Assembly: GCA_963813895.1 (NCBI GenBank)
Contig: CAWFAS010000003.1
Coordinates: 716,641-780,640 of the forward strand
DNA length: 64,000 nucleotides
Source: DASZWJ01 sp963813895
GTDB lineage: Bacteria > Pseudomonadota > Gammaproteobacteria > JAURND01
Direction: 5' to 3'
Positions 62,735 to 64,000 of the stretch are shown piece by piece. Positions within the stretch are counted from its first letter, which is position 1; each line of letters begins with the position of its first letter. The translations under genes were made by a program, and so were the position numbers. The notes under the pieces are model-generated. The model was not told where the DNA came from, did no database searches, and saw only the letters and a program-made list of their open reading frames with translations.

Positions 62735-64000
62735 TTATTTTTCATCTGAAGACAAAATTTTATTTATTAATTGACTCAAATGTTTAACATGTGGCTCATA
62801 AACCATATCTCCATGCTTACCTGGAGATACATAAATTTGCAGATTACTAGCATATTCAAGCCAGCCATTATTTTCATCCCCTGGCATTGGTTTTTGACTT
62901 TCATCTGTTAGTTGAGCGGCCTTTATTAAAGTGATTTTCCCTTCATACTTTTTAGGTTTGTATTTCCTTGTCATGTCTCCTCTACTTTTCATTACAGCAT
63001 TTACATGTTTCAACCATTCATCGGGAAGAATATTATTTCTTCGGAAAAAATCTACATTTATTAAAGCTTCTTCTTTTTCCATTTTTTGCTCAGTTTGATT
63101 ATCTTGAAGTTGTTTACCTGTAAAGCTATCAATCAAAATTAGATTATTTATTTTATCCCCATGTGCCAACATTTGCTGCGCCATTTCATAGGCGACACTC
63201 CCGCCGAATGACCATCCACTTAAATTATAAGGCCCATTAGGTTGTATTTTCTTTATTGCTTTTACATACCGACGCGCCATCAATTTAATTGATTTATTTA
63301 ATGTCTCCTTCTTATCATAATCTGGATCTTGAATTCCATAAAATGGCCTATCTTCTTCTAAATAATGGCTTAATAAGGAATAGGAAAAAACTAGTCCTAT
63401 AGCAGGATGCACACAAAATAAAGGTATCTTATTGCCAGCAGTACGAAGAGAAACAATTGGATTAACAATAATTTGCTGTCTATTATTTCTCAGAGCAATT
63501 GATAACTGCTCTATTGTTGGGTTTTCAAAAATATATGGTATTGGTATTTTTGCCTGGAAATCTTTCTGGATGCGAGCTACAAGTGTAATTAGCAGTAAAG
63601 AATGGCCACCTAAGTTAAAAAAGTTATCCTTGACCCCAATGGGTGTTATCTTTAAAAGTTCTTCCCAGATTTTTACAAGTCTAAATTCAATGTCATTTCT
63701 TGGAGGCGTGTAGTTGGCTGTACTTTCTAATGATGGGATAGATTTAGCAATTAAAGCTCTTTTATCTATTTTGCCACTAGTCATCAATGGCAGTGAAGCT
63801 AATCCCACAAAAGTGTTAGGAATCATGTAATCAGGTAAATTTTGTTTGAGGAAATTTCGCAGTGACTGTTCGTCAAAGGTATCTCGCTCCCTGAGAACGA
63901 GATAAGCAACTAGGCGTTTGTCTTCCGCTATAGTTTTGACCAATACCACACATTGCTGTACCTGAGGGTGATTGAGTAATTGCGCTTCGATTTCTCCTAG
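62735..64000 (-). CDS. Nonribosomal peptide synthetase, C-terminal part (A-tail, PCP, TE)
   Basis: The gene runs off the right edge; the frame is open to base 64000 (LGEIEAQLLNHPQVQQCVVL is in frame before the first internal start at 63949). Visible parts in order: the C-terminal subdomain of an adenylation domain, with the A10 Lys in SGKIDKRAL; a carrier domain with the phosphopantetheine Ser in FFNLGGHSLLLITL; and a type I thioesterase with the catalytic Ser in LSGWSFGGSVAYEM and the His in SPGKHGDMVYEPH. The thioesterase marks it as the last module, releasing the peptide. The product cannot be predicted from this portion. Confidence 0.93.
   Translation of the reverse strand, partial: LGEIEAQLLNHPQVQQCVVLVKTIAEDKRLVAYLVLRERDTFDEQSLRNFLKQNLPDYMIPNTFVGLASLPLMTSGKIDKRALIAKSIPSLESTANYTPPRNDIEFRLVKIWEELLKITPIGVKDNFFNLGGHSLLLITLVARIQKDFQAKIPIPYIFENPTIEQLSIALRNNRQQIIVNPIVSLRTAGNKIPLFCVHPAIGLVFSYSLLSHYLEEDRPFYGIQDPDYDKKETLNKSIKLMARRYVKAIKKIQPNGPYNLSGWSFGGSVAYEMAQQMLAHGDKINNLILIDSFTGKQLQDNQTEQKMEKEEALINVDFFRRNNILPDEWLKHVNAVMKSRGDMTRKYKPKKYEGKITLIKAAQLTDESQKPMPGDENNGWLEYASNLQIYVSPGKHGDMVYEPHVKHLSQLINKILSSDEK

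Overview
The window looks like a chromosomal segment of an intracellular-lifestyle gammaproteobacterium of the Legionellales (Coxiella/Aquicella/Berkiella/Legionella side of the tree). Reasons: an icmH(dotU)-icmF pair of the Dot/Icm type IVB secretion machinery directly after purD, a large acidic-tailed coiled-coil protein that looks like a secreted effector, AT-rich DNA, and gammaproteobacterial gene orders (accB-accC-prmA, fis-purH-purD, ndk-rlmN, rodZ-hisS-yfgM-bamB-der, tig-clpP-clpX-lon). The species cannot be fixed from sequence reading alone.

Left third (1-27 kb) is accessory and badly scarred. It opens with the 3' part of a group II intron (RT gene, domains V and VI) sitting in an IS3-type transposase remnant, then an AlbA_2/HATPase regulator, a 400-bp region packed with hairpins, and an operon of a DUF3050 (haem-oxygenase-like) protein, a PAS histidine kinase and an unusual response regulator. 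From about 7264 to 13153 lies one 5.9-kb IS21-like element with long terminal inverted repeats, encoding a Cys-rich repeat protein (frameshifted), a ParB-like protein (in-frame stop), IstA and IstB. A second group II intron splits istB just after its start codon, and precise splicing would restore the frame. The right end of the element cuts a LuxR-type gene. After it come a 2-hydroxyacid dehydrogenase, two orphan LuxR-type regulators and a thioesterase, then a P4-satellite-like cassette (AlpA-like, CHC2 primase zinc finger, DUF927 helicase-primase) next to a Gabija-like pair (GajA-type OLD nuclease plus GajB-type helicase). The cassette abuts tRNA-Lys(CTT). On the other side of the tRNA are decayed integrase and hydrolase genes, then an isochorismatase/tautomerase pair with a divergent LysR gene.

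Middle (27-45 kb): a Lys-rich small basic protein with a clear terminator, a DsbA-like/DsbD pair for periplasmic thiol chemistry, accB-accC (fatty acid synthesis), prmA, then an inserted aldehyde dehydrogenase and the candidate effector, then fis-purH-purD (nucleoid protein, purine synthesis) and icmH-icmF.

Right part (45-64 kb), mostly minus strand: rodZ-hisS-yfgM-bamB-der, ndk-rlmN, pmbA, and the proteostasis block tig-clpP-clpX-lon, with intergenic gaps colonised by several families of hairpin/MITE-like repeats. Two tRNA genes (Leu-TAG, Arg-CCT) follow. The window ends in a MATE exporter behind the 3' end of a nonribosomal peptide synthetase (adenylation tail, carrier, thioesterase), probably a synthesis-plus-export operon.
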